A stretch of 7,611 nucleotides of DNA from Alphaproteobacteria bacterium (GCA_013297545.1 JAAFHH010000133.1:1-7611), one strand, 5' to 3'. Positions 1 to 7,122 are shown, counted from the stretch's first letter. Notes: a model not told the origin generated them from the sequence alone. Translations and numbers: made by a program.

Positions 1-552
1 AACCGCACCACGCTGATCAGCCTTGTCACCTTGGTGGTGACGATGATCGGCGTGTCGTTCGCGGCCGTGCCACTCTACGACTTGTTCTGCCGGGTCACCG
101 GGTTTGGTGGCACCACCCAGGTCGCAACGTCTCTGCCGGCCGCGACTGGGGAGCGTAAGATCACCATTCGCTTTGATGCCTCGGTTGAGGGCGGGTTGCC
201 TTGGCGGTTTCGCCCGGAAGTCCGCTCCGTCACCCTGCAGGTGGGGGAGAACGGCTTGATGAGCTACCTCGCCCAAAACCAGGGCAGCTTCCCGATCGTC
301 GGCACAGCGACCTACAACGTCACCCCGCACAAGGCGGCGATCTACTTCAACAAGCTCGCCTGCTTCTGCTTTACCGAACAGACCCTGGCGCCGGGCGAGC
401 AGCTGGCGATGCCGGTCTCGTTCTTTGTCGACCCGGACATCGTCAACGATCGCAATCTTGACGATGTCCACACCATCACTCTGTCCTACACCTTCTTCCG
501 CGCCAAGACACCGACTGCAGCCGCCGGGGACACCCGGCTGCCGCCGGGCTGA
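1..552 (+). CDS. ctaG: Cytochrome c oxidase assembly protein CtaG/Cox11 (5'-truncated by window edge)
   Basis: Cox11 family: a membrane-anchored periplasmic copper chaperone that delivers copper to the CuB site of cytochrome c oxidase subunit I. The frame is open from base 1, so 183 residues are visible. The family is usually about 190-210 residues, so only a short cytoplasmic N-terminus should be missing. Residues about 5-23 form one hydrophobic membrane segment (LISLVTLVVTMIGVSFAAV). It is followed by PLYDLFCRVTGFGG, whose Cys30 is a conserved family cysteine. The copper-binding CFCF motif is at residues 121-124, within LACFCFTEQTLAPGE. The soluble beta-rich domain in between matches the family. 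ATG codons near bases 31 and 43 lie inside the membrane segment and are not the start. coxC follows after 29 bases, the usual order in alphaproteobacterial oxidase operons. Confidence 0.97.
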   Translation, partial: NRTTLISLVTLVVTMIGVSFAAVPLYDLFCRVTGFGGTTQVATSLPAATGERKITIRFDASVEGGLPWRFRPEVRSVTLQVGENGLMSYLAQNQGSFPIVGTATYNVTPHKAAIYFNKLACFCFTEQTLAPGEQLAMPVSFFVDPDIVNDRNLDDVHTITLSYTFFRAKTPTAAAGDTRLPPG

Positions 553-581
553 TCCGGCACCCATTCGAGGAGACCCGAGCT

Positions 582-1400
582 ATGGCGACCGATGCGGGCC
601 ACGCCCAAAAGCACCCCTACCACCTGGTAGACCCAAGCCCCTGGCCGCTGTTCGCCGCGTTCGCCGCGGGCACGCTCGCGGTCGGCGCCATCTTGATGAT
701 GCAGAAGATGGGTGCCTGGCTGCTGGTGATCGGCTTCCTCGCCGTGCTCGCCTGCATGTTCGGCTGGTGGCGCGATGTGGTGCGCGAAGGCAAGGTTGGC
801 CATCACAACCCGATCGTCGCGATTGGGCTGCGCTATGGCATGGCGCTGTTCATCGCCTCGGAAGTGATGTTCTTCGTCGCGTTTTTCTGGGGCTACTTCC
901 ATTCCGCCTTGATGCCGCAGCCGGCAACGGGTGGCGTGTGGCCGCCGAAGGGTATCCTCACCTTCGACCCTTTCCACCTGCCGTTCCTCGGCACCTTGAT
1001 CCTGCTGCTGTCCGGCTGCACCGTCACCTGGGCGCACCATTCCCTGCTGGAGAATGATCGCAAGGGCTTGGTCAATGGGCTTGGCTTGACTGTGCTGCTC
1101 GGCGTCATCTTCACCGCGCTGCAGGCCTACGAATACAGCCACGCCGCCTTCGGCTTCCGGGATGGCATCTATCCCTCCACCTTCTTCTTGGCGACCGGCT
1201 TCCATGGCTTCCACGTCATCGTCGGCACGATCTTCCTGGCGGTGTGCTACTTCCGCGCCCGCGCGGATGAGTTCACGCCAGAAAAGCACATCGGCTTTGA
1301 GTGCGCGGCTTGGTACTGGCACTTCGTCGACGTCGTGTGGTTGTTCTTGTTCATCTCGATCTACTGGTGGGGTGCCGGTGAACACTTCGCGGGGCATTAA
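582..1400 (+). CDS. coxC: Cytochrome c oxidase subunit III
   Basis: Integral membrane subunit III of an aa3-type cytochrome c oxidase. It is not catalytic but stabilises subunit I and helps proton uptake. The protein has 272 residues, a normal length, with seven hydrophobic segments at about 22-40, 45-64, 87-107, 131-151, 163-185, 200-224 and 244-264. Family hallmarks visible are Glu94 in ASEVMFF (the position of the conserved DCCD-reactive glutamate), TWAHHSLL with His152-His153, GFHGFHVIVG, and WYWHFVDVVW at 244-253. The ATG start is supported by GAGGAG at 567-572, nine bases upstream. It lies 29 bases downstream of ctaG and presumably shares its transcript. In related genomes a small DUF983 gene often follows coxC; here there is none, and the next frame is surf1. 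Confidence 0.98.
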   Translation: MATDAGHAQKHPYHLVDPSPWPLFAAFAAGTLAVGAILMMQKMGAWLLVIGFLAVLACMFGWWRDVVREGKVGHHNPIVAIGLRYGMALFIASEVMFFVAFFWGYFHSALMPQPATGGVWPPKGILTFDPFHLPFLGTLILLLSGCTVTWAHHSLLENDRKGLVNGLGLTVLLGVIFTALQAYEYSHAAFGFRDGIYPSTFFLATGFHGFHVIVGTIFLAVCYFRARADEFTPEKHIGFECAAWYWHFVDVVWLFLFISIYWWGAGEHFAGH

Positions 1401-1432
1401 CCGCTGAGTGCTGACCGCACCATAGGCCGCAA

Positions 1433-1456
1433 AACCGCCGGGGCTTCCCGGCGGTT
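1433..1456 (+). terminator. Strong hairpin between coxC and surf1, possible terminator or attenuator
   Basis: The arm AACCGCCGGG (1433-1442) and the arm CCCGGCGGTT (1447-1456) pair perfectly over 10 bp around a GCTT loop. The 3' side continues TTCTTGCTT, which is moderately T-rich but not a clean T-run. Position and shape fit an intrinsic or partial terminator that would set oxidase subunit levels above surf1 levels. Alternatively it is an RNA-processing or stabilising hairpin at the coxC 3' end. It stops one base before the TTG start candidate of surf1, so it would cover that gene's ribosome-binding region. If surf1 starts further upstream, the hairpin is coding. The structure is certain; the function is inferred. 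Confidence 0.5.
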
Positions 1457-1457
1457 C

Positions 1458-2144
1458 TTGCTTGGGCCGGCGCTGATCACGCTTGCCGGTGTCGTGCTGA
1501 CGGCGGCACTCGGCACCTGGCAGCTGCACCGGCGGGATTGGAAGTCTGAGCTGATCACCCAGCGCACGGCAGCAGTGGCCGCGGCCCCGGTCGCCTTGCC
1601 GGCCGCGATCACGGTCAGCGATGGCTATCTGCGCACCACGGCGACCGGCCGGTTTGATCACACCCGCGAGCTTTATCTGACCGGCCGCGCACACCGCGAT
1701 CAGCCGGGCCTGCACGTGATCACGCCCCTGCTATTGGCCGACGGCAGTGCCGTGCTGGTCGACCGCGGTTGGGTCCCGAACAGCCGGCGCGATCCGGCCC
1801 AGCGCCCGCAAAGCCATGTCGCCGGCGAGGTGACAGTGACCGGCCTCGCCCGCCTCGGCGTGGAGCGCGGCTGGATGCAGCCGGAAAACCAGCCGACTGA
1901 GAACATCTGGTTCTACCTTGATGTGCCGGCCCTCGCCGCAGCGAGCGGTCTGCCACGCGTGCGCCCGTTTGTGATCGAGGCCGACGCGACACCGCAGCCG
2001 GGCGGCCTGCCGATCGGCGGCCAAAGCCGGATTGATCTGCCGAACAATCATCTGCAATACGCGCTGACTTGGTATGCATTTGGCCTCACTCTCGTGGTCA
2101 TCTATGGACTGTGGCTGCGCCGCCGGGTACGAGACGCTGCATGA
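1458..2144 (+). CDS. surf1: SURF1 family cytochrome c oxidase assembly protein
   Basis: SURF1/Shy1 assembly factor, a membrane protein that helps insert heme a during maturation of oxidase subunit I. Counting from TTG 1458 it has 228 residues in the classic layout: an N-terminal membrane helix (about 2-19) leading into GTWQLHRRDWK, a periplasmic domain with LYLTGRAHRDQPGLHVITPL and VLVDRGWVP (99-107), and a C-terminal helix (about 202-221) preceded by NNHLQYALTWY. His198 in that motif corresponds to the histidine linked to heme binding in Paracoccus Surf1. The start is uncertain. TTG 1458 puts the helix at the very N-terminus without the usual basic residues and has no free Shine-Dalgarno. 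The frame is open back to the coxC stop and would add a basic stretch ending ASRRF, but the only other start-like codon there is CTG 1404. Its stop overlaps the next ATG by ATGA. Confidence 0.95.
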   Translation: MLGPALITLAGVVLTAALGTWQLHRRDWKSELITQRTAAVAAAPVALPAAITVSDGYLRTTATGRFDHTRELYLTGRAHRDQPGLHVITPLLLADGSAVLVDRGWVPNSRRDPAQRPQSHVAGEVTVTGLARLGVERGWMQPENQPTENIWFYLDVPALAAASGLPRVRPFVIEADATPQPGGLPIGGQSRIDLPNNHLQYALTWYAFGLTLVVIYGLWLRRRVRDAA

Positions 2145-3637
2145 CTGCCTATCAAACCCTGTCTGACCGTTTCCGCCGCATCGGCTTGTTGAACGACGCC
2201 GGTGCTATTCTGTCCTGGGATGGCGCTGCCATGATGCAGCCCGGCAGTGCGGCTGCCCGCGCGGAGGTGGATGCTGCCCTTGCGATCACCATCCACGAAC
2301 GCCTGACTGCGCCCGACATGGGGGAGTGGTTTGACCGCGTCGATCCCAAGCCCTTGGACGCCTGGCAGCAGGCGAACCTGGCGGGTATGCGCCGGCTCTG
2401 GTTGCACGCGACCGCGGTGCCGGCGGACCTCGTTGAAGCGCTGTCGAAAGCAGCCTCCGCGTCCGAACATCGCTGGCGCATCGCGCGCAAGGAAAACGAC
2501 TTCAAGGGCCTACAGCCGCTCTTGGAAGAGGTGCTGCGCCTGACCCGGGAGGTCGCGCGCGTCAAGGCGGCCGCGTTCGGCTGTTCGCCCTACGACGCGC
2601 TGCTCGACCAGTACGAGCCCGGTGGATCGAGCGCGCGCGTCAAGGGGTTGTTCGACGAGCTGAAGACCTTCCTACCGGGCTTGATCGCCGGTGCGCTAGA
2701 GGCCCAAGCCCGCCGCCCGGCTCCCCTGCAGCCAACCGGTCCGTTCCCGATCGAGGCGCAGCGCGCACTCGGCCAGAGCATGATGCAGGCCCTCGGCTTC
2801 GATTTCAGCCGTGGGCGGCTCGACATCTCCGCCCATCCGTTTTGTGGCGGCACGCCCGATGATCAGCGCCTGACCACGCGCTATTTCGAGACGGATTTCG
2901 CCCGGGCCTTGATGGGCACGCTGCACGAGACGGGGCACGCGCTCTATGAGGCGGGGCTGCCGCCGGAGTGGCGCCAGCAACCAGTTGGCTCCGCGCGCGG
3001 CATGAGCCTGCACGAAAGCCAAAGCCTGTTCGTTGAGATGCAGATCTCGCGCAGCCTCGCGTTCCAGCGCTTTGCGGCGCCGAAGATCCGCGCCGCCTTC
3101 GGGGTTGATGGACCGGAATGGACGCCGGAAAACCTGCTCGCGCTTGGCACCCGCGTCACCCGCGGTTTCATCCGCGTCGATGCGGATGAGTGCACCTACC
3201 CTGCCCACGTGCTGCTGCGCACCGAACTCGAACAGGCGATGATCGCAGGTGATCTTGAGATTGCCGATCTGCCGGGCGCGTGGGACGAGGGGATGCGCGC
3301 CCTGCTTGGTGTGACACCGCCCAACCACCATGATGGCTGCTTGCAGGATATCCACTGGCCGTCCGGCGCGTTCGGGTACTTCCCGACCTACACCATGGGC
3401 GCGATGACGGCAGCGCAGCTCCGGGTGTCCCTCGATCAAGTGATGCCCGATCTCGATGCCAAGGTGGAGGCGGGTGACTTCCAGCCGATCGTCGCTTGGC
3501 TGAAGGCGAACGTGCACAGCTTGGCCAGCAGCCTGTCGGCCGACGAGATCTTGACCAAGGCAACCGGCCGGCCACTCGACGTGACCGCCTACCGCCGCCA
3601 CCTGGAGCGGCGGTACCTTTCTGCGAAAGACGCTTAA
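2141..3637 (+). CDS. M32 family zinc metallocarboxypeptidase (carboxypeptidase Taq type)
   Basis: Thermostable carboxypeptidase 1/Taq family (MEROPS M32), cytosolic enzymes that remove residues one at a time from peptide C-termini with broad specificity. The 498 residues match the usual length of about 490-510. All diagnostic motifs are present in order: HPF (232-234), DQRLT (241-245), the zinc-binding HETGH (262-266) with catalytic Glu263, HESQ with the third zinc ligand Glu292 (30 residues after the first His, as in the family), IRVDAD (344-349) and GCLQDIHW (399-406). No signal peptide is seen. An upstream extension to 2069 is possible in this frame but overlaps surf1. ATG 2141 (MTAYQTLSDRFRRIG) is the right N-terminus and forms an ATGA overlap with surf1, implying translational coupling; only a weak GAGA lies upstream. 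The gene looks intact and its codon use resembles its neighbours. Its likely role is peptide turnover; a link to oxidase assembly is not shown by the sequence. Confidence 0.96.
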   Translation: MTAYQTLSDRFRRIGLLNDAGAILSWDGAAMMQPGSAAARAEVDAALAITIHERLTAPDMGEWFDRVDPKPLDAWQQANLAGMRRLWLHATAVPADLVEALSKAASASEHRWRIARKENDFKGLQPLLEEVLRLTREVARVKAAAFGCSPYDALLDQYEPGGSSARVKGLFDELKTFLPGLIAGALEAQARRPAPLQPTGPFPIEAQRALGQSMMQALGFDFSRGRLDISAHPFCGGTPDDQRLTTRYFETDFARALMGTLHETGHALYEAGLPPEWRQQPVGSARGMSLHESQSLFVEMQISRSLAFQRFAAPKIRAAFGVDGPEWTPENLLALGTRVTRGFIRVDADECTYPAHVLLRTELEQAMIAGDLEIADLPGAWDEGMRALLGVTPPNHHDGCLQDIHWPSGAFGYFPTYTMGAMTAAQLRVSLDQVMPDLDAKVEAGDFQPIVAWLKANVHSLASSLSADEILTKATGRPLDVTAYRRHLERRYLSAKDA

Positions 3638-3639
3638 CG

Positions 3640-5034
3640 GTGCGCTACATCTCCACGCGCGGCCACGCGCCTGATCTTGGTTTTGCCGATGTGCTGCTGA
3701 CCGGGCTCGCCCGCGATGGCGGCCTTTATGTGCCAGCTGAGCTGCCGCGCTTCTCGCCGGCTGAGTGGCGGGCACTGGCGGGCTTGAGCTACGCCGAAGC
3801 GGCACTGCGCGTGATCCGCCCGTTTGTTGGCGATGCGATCGCAGAGGCGGATCTCGCGCACCTGCTGCACGATGCCTACCGCGGTTTTCGCCACCCGGCG
3901 GTCGCGCCCCTCGTGCAGCTCGGGGCGAACGATTGGGTGCTGGAGCTGTTCCACGGCCCGACGATCGCGTTCAAGGACTACGCGCTGCAAGTGCTCGGCC
4001 GCCTGTTCGACCACGTCTTGGCCGCGCGCGGTCAGCGCATGGCGGTGCTGGGGGCGACGTCTGGCGACACTGGGTCGGCTGCGATCGAGGCGTGCCGGGA
4101 TCGCAGTGCGGTCGACATCTTCATCCTGTTCCCGCACGGCCGGGTGTCCGACGTCCAGCGCCGGCAGATGACCACGGTCAACGCTGCCAACGTGCACGCG
4201 ATCGCGGTTGAAGGCACGTTCGACGATTGCCAAGACATTGTGAAGGCGTGCTTTGGTGATCTGCCGTTTCGCGATGCGGTCTCGCTCGGTGCGGTCAATT
4301 CGATCAACTGGGCGCGAATCATGGCGCAGGTGGTCTACTACGCGACATCCGCCGTGGCACTCGGCGCCCCCGATCGCACGATCGACTTTGCCGTGCCCAC
4401 CGGTAATTTCGGCAATGTCTACGCCGGTTATGTCGCGCGCGGCATGGGTTTGCCGATTGGCCGCTTCGTCATCGGCTCCAACCGCAACGACATCCTGACC
4501 CGCACCTTCACCAGCGGCACCATGGCGATCGGCACGGTGGAACCAAGCCTGTCGCCGTCGATGGATATTCAGGTGTCGTCCAACCTGGAACGCTACTTGT
4601 TCGATCTCGCGGGCCGCGACGGCCAGGATCTCGCACGCCGCATGCTGGCGTTCCGGGAGACGGGCACCATGCAGCTGCCGGCTGACCAACTCGCCACGGC
4701 CAAACAGCTGTTCGCCGCCGCCCGCGTCGATGACCAGGCGACCCTCGCCACCATCGCCCGCACTCAGGCGGAGTGCGGCTACTTGCTCGATCCGCACAGT
4801 GCGGTCGGTGTGGCGGCCGCAGCAGCGCTGCGCGGGGATCGGCGTGTGCCGATGATCAGCTTGGCGTGCGCGCATCCAGCGAAGTTCGTCGATGCGGTGC
4901 GCGACGCCGTCGGCAGCCCCGCCCCGCTGCCCCCCCATTTGAGCGGCCTGATGACCGCAGAAGAACGGATGACTGTGCTGCCGAACTCAGTTGCTGCTGT
5001 GCAGGCGTTCATGCGTGATCGGCTGCGGCCATGA
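3640..5034 (+). CDS. thrC: Threonine synthase
   Basis: PLP-dependent threonine synthase: converts O-phospho-L-homoserine and water to L-threonine and phosphate, the last step of threonine synthesis in the cytosol. The 464 residues match the long bacterial/fungal class. The N-terminus MRYISTRGHAPDLGFADVLL is typical and selects GTG 3640, two bases after the M32 stop; the frame extends further upstream, but only inside the M32 gene. The PLP-binding lysine is Lys112 in FHGPTIAFKDYALQ. The GATSGDTGSAA loop is at 138-148 and the phosphate-binding VPTGNFGNVYAGY at 252-264. The N-terminal GLARDGGLYVP motif is also present. Coupled translation with both neighbours is likely: its stop overlaps the next start by ATGA. 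thrC beside an M16 peptidase gene is, as I recall, common in alphaproteobacteria. Confidence 0.98.
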   Translation: MRYISTRGHAPDLGFADVLLTGLARDGGLYVPAELPRFSPAEWRALAGLSYAEAALRVIRPFVGDAIAEADLAHLLHDAYRGFRHPAVAPLVQLGANDWVLELFHGPTIAFKDYALQVLGRLFDHVLAARGQRMAVLGATSGDTGSAAIEACRDRSAVDIFILFPHGRVSDVQRRQMTTVNAANVHAIAVEGTFDDCQDIVKACFGDLPFRDAVSLGAVNSINWARIMAQVVYYATSAVALGAPDRTIDFAVPTGNFGNVYAGYVARGMGLPIGRFVIGSNRNDILTRTFTSGTMAIGTVEPSLSPSMDIQVSSNLERYLFDLAGRDGQDLARRMLAFRETGTMQLPADQLATAKQLFAAARVDDQATLATIARTQAECGYLLDPHSAVGVAAAAALRGDRRVPMISLACAHPAKFVDAVRDAVGSPAPLPPHLSGLMTAEERMTVLPNSVAAVQAFMRDRLRP

Positions 5035-6287
5035 CCGTCACTGTCACCACCTTGCCCTCCGGCCTGGTCGTTGCGACTGACCGGATGGAGCATGTCGACA
5101 CCGCGTCTGTCGGTGTCTGGGTTGGGGTCGGCACGCGCGATGAACCAGCGGGGGCTGATGGCATCGCGCACTTGCTCGAACACATGGCGTTTAAGGGCAC
5201 CACGCGGCGCTCGGCTCGGGCGATTGCAGAGGCGATTGAGGATGTCGGCGGGCATTTAAACGCCTACACCGGCCGCGAGCAGACGGCGTACTACGCCAAG
5301 GTGCTGGCCGAAGACGCGCCCCTTGCGCTCGACATCGTGGCGGACATTCTGCAGCACTCCGTCTTTGATCCCGACGAGTTGGAACGCGAACGCCACGTCG
5401 TGTTGCAAGAAATCGGTCAGGCCGAAGACACGCCCGATGACATTATCTTCGACCAGTTCCAAGTGGCGGCCTTCCCGGATCAAGCGCTCGGCAAGCCGGT
5501 GTTGGGTGATCCGGAGGTGGTCGCCCGCCTCGGCCGGCAGGACTTGTATGATTATCTGGGCCAGCACTACGGGCCAACCCAGATGGTCGCAGTGGCGGCC
5601 GGCCGGGTCGATCACGCCCGCTTCGTCGCCGAGGTTGAAAGCCAATTCCGCGACTTGCCCCAGCGCCAAGGGGCGACCGATGGCCCGGCGCACTATCGCG
5701 GCGGGGCGTGCCATGATGAACGGGAGTTGGAACAGATCCACGCCGTGATCGGCTTTCCCGCCAGTGCGATCACCGATCCGGATTACTACGCCTGGTCGGT
5801 CTACTCGACCGTGCTCGGTGGCGGGATGTCGTCGCGCCTGTTCCAAGAAGTGCGCGAGAAGCGCGGGCTTGCCTACGCGATCTACTCCTTCGGCGCGTCC
5901 TACCGCGATGGCGGCACGCTTGGCATTTATGTCGGCACCGATCCGAAGGATTTGGACACCGTGCTCGATGTCACCTGCGCGGAAGTGAACGCGCTTGGCG
6001 AGACGTTGGAGGCCGTGGAGGTCAAGCGCGCCAAAGCCCAGCTGCGCGCCGGCACGCTGATGGGGCGCGAAGGCACCTCCAACCGGGCGGAGACGGTGGC
6101 CCAGCAGCTCCTATCCTTTCGGCGCACGATCCCGCTGGCCGAAGTGCTGGAGCGGTTGGATGCGGTGAGTGTCGACGACGTGCTGCGCATCGCCCGCACC
6201 GTGCGCGGCGGCGTGCCGACGGTGGCCACCCTCGGGCCACTCGGCTCTGTCGACCCGATGGCGCGCGTCGCCGCAGCTCTCGGCTAG
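5031..6287 (+). CDS. M16 family zinc peptidase (mitochondrial processing peptidase-like)
   Basis: Inverzincin (MEROPS M16B), the single-chain bacterial relative of the mitochondrial processing peptidase beta subunit. These enzymes cleave unstructured peptides and presequence-like segments inside a closed two-domain chamber. The 418 residues are normal for the family. The inverted zinc motif HLLEH is at 47-51 (ligands His47 and His51, catalytic Glu50), with the distal zinc ligand Glu127 in VVLQEIGQ. AYTGREQTAYYAKVL follows the active site. The C-terminal half carries GGGMSSRLFQEVREKRGLAY (263-282), the conserved segment that completes the substrate site. No signal peptide is visible, so a cytosolic location is likely. 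The ATG overlaps the thrC stop and there is no clear Shine-Dalgarno, suggesting coupling. The physiological substrate cannot be told from the sequence. Confidence 0.96.
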   Translation: MTVTVTTLPSGLVVATDRMEHVDTASVGVWVGVGTRDEPAGADGIAHLLEHMAFKGTTRRSARAIAEAIEDVGGHLNAYTGREQTAYYAKVLAEDAPLALDIVADILQHSVFDPDELERERHVVLQEIGQAEDTPDDIIFDQFQVAAFPDQALGKPVLGDPEVVARLGRQDLYDYLGQHYGPTQMVAVAAGRVDHARFVAEVESQFRDLPQRQGATDGPAHYRGGACHDERELEQIHAVIGFPASAITDPDYYAWSVYSTVLGGGMSSRLFQEVREKRGLAYAIYSFGASYRDGGTLGIYVGTDPKDLDTVLDVTCAEVNALGETLEAVEVKRAKAQLRAGTLMGREGTSNRAETVAQQLLSFRRTIPLAEVLERLDAVSVDDVLRIARTVRGGVPTVATLGPLGSVDPMARVAAALG

Positions 6288-6298
6288 GGCACTCACCC

Positions 6299-6880
6299 GT
6301 GGTGGTGCTGTTCGCCGAGCCGCTGCCCGACCTGGTGATCCCAGCACCCCGCTTGGTGCTGCGCCCGCCCCAGCGCGGCGACTACCGCGATTGGGCGGAA
6401 CTGCGCGGCCGCTCCCGGGGCTTTCTCGAACCGTGGGAACCGACCTGGCCGGACGATGCACTGACCCGCACCTGCTATCGCCGGCGGCTCAAGCGCGCGG
6501 CGGAAGACTGGCGGATGGATGACGGCTATGCCTTTCATCTGGTGCGCCGGATGGACCGCGCGCTGATCGGTGCGCTCACCTTCAGCAATGTCCGCCGCGG
6601 CGTGGCGCTCACCGCCGCGGTCGGCTACTGGGTCGGCCACGCCCACAGCCGCCAGGGCTACATGCGCGAGGCCTTGCGAGCGGGGCTCGGCTGGGCGTTC
6701 GCCGATCTCGGCCTGCACCGCATCGAAGCCGCCTGCCTACCACGCAACCGCGCCTCGGCCGGGTTGCTGCGCGCAGTCGGGTTCCGGGAGGAGGGCTTGG
6801 CGCGCCGCTACCTCAAGATCAACGGTGTGTGGGAAGACCACCTGCTGTTCGCGGTGCTGCGCGAAGACGGTGTTGTGTAA
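6299..6880 (+). CDS. GNAT family N-acetyltransferase (RimJ/RimL-like)
   Basis: Acetyl-CoA-dependent GNAT acetyltransferase, 193 residues, of the RimJ/RimL type that acetylates protein N-termini, classically those of ribosomal proteins. The N-terminal RLVLRPPQRGDYRDWAEL is the characteristic opening. The acetyl-CoA loop is VGYWVGHAHSRQGYMREA (108-125) and the C-terminal signature is NRASAGLLRAVGFREEG from residue 150. In the loop the common GxGYxTEA appears as RQGYMREA, so Arg118 stands where glycine is frequent; family variation makes loss of activity unlikely. Three GTG codons in a row (6299, 6302, 6305) could start it. The only Shine-Dalgarno-like bases are AGGG at 6286-6289, inside and after the preceding stop. 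It is 11 bases after the M16 gene and appears to be the last gene of the operon. The substrate is unknown. Confidence 0.92.
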   Translation: MVVLFAEPLPDLVIPAPRLVLRPPQRGDYRDWAELRGRSRGFLEPWEPTWPDDALTRTCYRRRLKRAAEDWRMDDGYAFHLVRRMDRALIGALTFSNVRRGVALTAAVGYWVGHAHSRQGYMREALRAGLGWAFADLGLHRIEAACLPRNRASAGLLRAVGFREEGLARRYLKINGVWEDHLLFAVLREDGVV

Positions 6881-6907
6881 GCGATCGGCGAGTTTTGCCT
6901 GATTCGC
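6881..6907 (+). terminator. Imperfect hairpin directly after the acetyltransferase stop
   Basis: GCGATCGGC (6881-6889) pairs with GCCTGATTCGC (6897-6907) over nine base pairs with two bulged T residues, around a GAGTTTT loop. It starts right after the TAA stop. No T-run follows, so it is a poor intrinsic terminator. It could protect the mRNA 3' end or be chance. Confidence 0.25.
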
Positions 6908-6938
6908 AGCCCTCATTCGCGGTTCTGTCACGAAAATG

Positions 6939-6952
6939 TCTGCAGCTGCAGA
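6939..6952. repeat. Perfect 14-bp palindrome, possible operator
   Basis: TCTGCAGCTGCAGA is its own reverse complement over all 14 bases; the flanking bases do not extend it. It lies 59 bases after the acetyltransferase stop and seven bases before ATG 6959. A dimeric regulator could bind such a site. With no loop it is a poor RNA hairpin. The palindrome is certain; a regulatory role is inference. Confidence 0.4.
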
Positions 6953-7086
6953 AGATAGATGTCACCGATAGACCCCATCGAAGACCCGGTGATGGCCGTC
7001 AGGCGCTTGGTTTGTGCGGTCTTTGGCCCTGTGACTCTGATCACCGCGTCGCCTGCATGGGCGCCTTCGATCGCTGCATCGAGCAC

Positions 7087-7107
7087 TTGGCAAGATTACA
7101 CTTGCAA
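7087..7107. repeat. Interrupted inverted repeat, possible operator
   Basis: GCAAG (7090-7094) and CTTGC (7101-7105) pair perfectly around ATTACA. Two more A/T pairs form outside if G7089 is bulged, giving TTG-GCAAG and CTTGC-AA arms. It overlaps the weak -35 candidate ATTACA, an arrangement used by repressor sites. It is short enough that chance is a real alternative. Confidence 0.3.
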
Positions 7108-7122
7108 CCAGACTGTCATATT
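7095..7122 (+). promoter_or_regulatory. Weak sigma-70-like promoter candidate for the 7238 gene
   Basis: ATTACA (7095-7100) and CATATT (7117-7122) each match the -35 and -10 consensus at four of six positions, with a 16-bp spacer. It sits in the most A/T-rich part of the gap, about 115 bases before ATG 7238. If real, the leader would be just over 100 bases and the upstream coding extension could not be expressed from this promoter. Confidence 0.15.

Noticed and set aside
486..1715. 409-codon open frame on the minus strand across coxC and surf1
   Set aside because: It is antisense to two certain genes and its Arg/Gly/Gln/His-rich translation resembles no family. Long antisense frames are expected in GC-rich coding DNA.
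2696..3805. 369-codon minus-strand frame over the M32 and thrC genes
   Set aside because: Shadow of certain + strand genes; low-complexity composition with no domain-like motif.
3634..4938. 434-codon minus-strand frame over thrC
   Set aside because: Shadow of thrC, which has all catalytic motifs in the + frame; the antisense product is Arg/His/Asp-rich with no recognisable features.
6962..6992. TCACCG ... CGGTGA inverted repeat
   Set aside because: Only 6-bp arms with a 19-base spacer; too short and too far apart to call a structure or an operator.
7087..7107. Possible sigma-54 promoter (TTGGCA ... TTGCA)
   Set aside because: The GG and GC elements are 15 bases apart, whereas sigma-54 promoters need 12, so the spacing is wrong.
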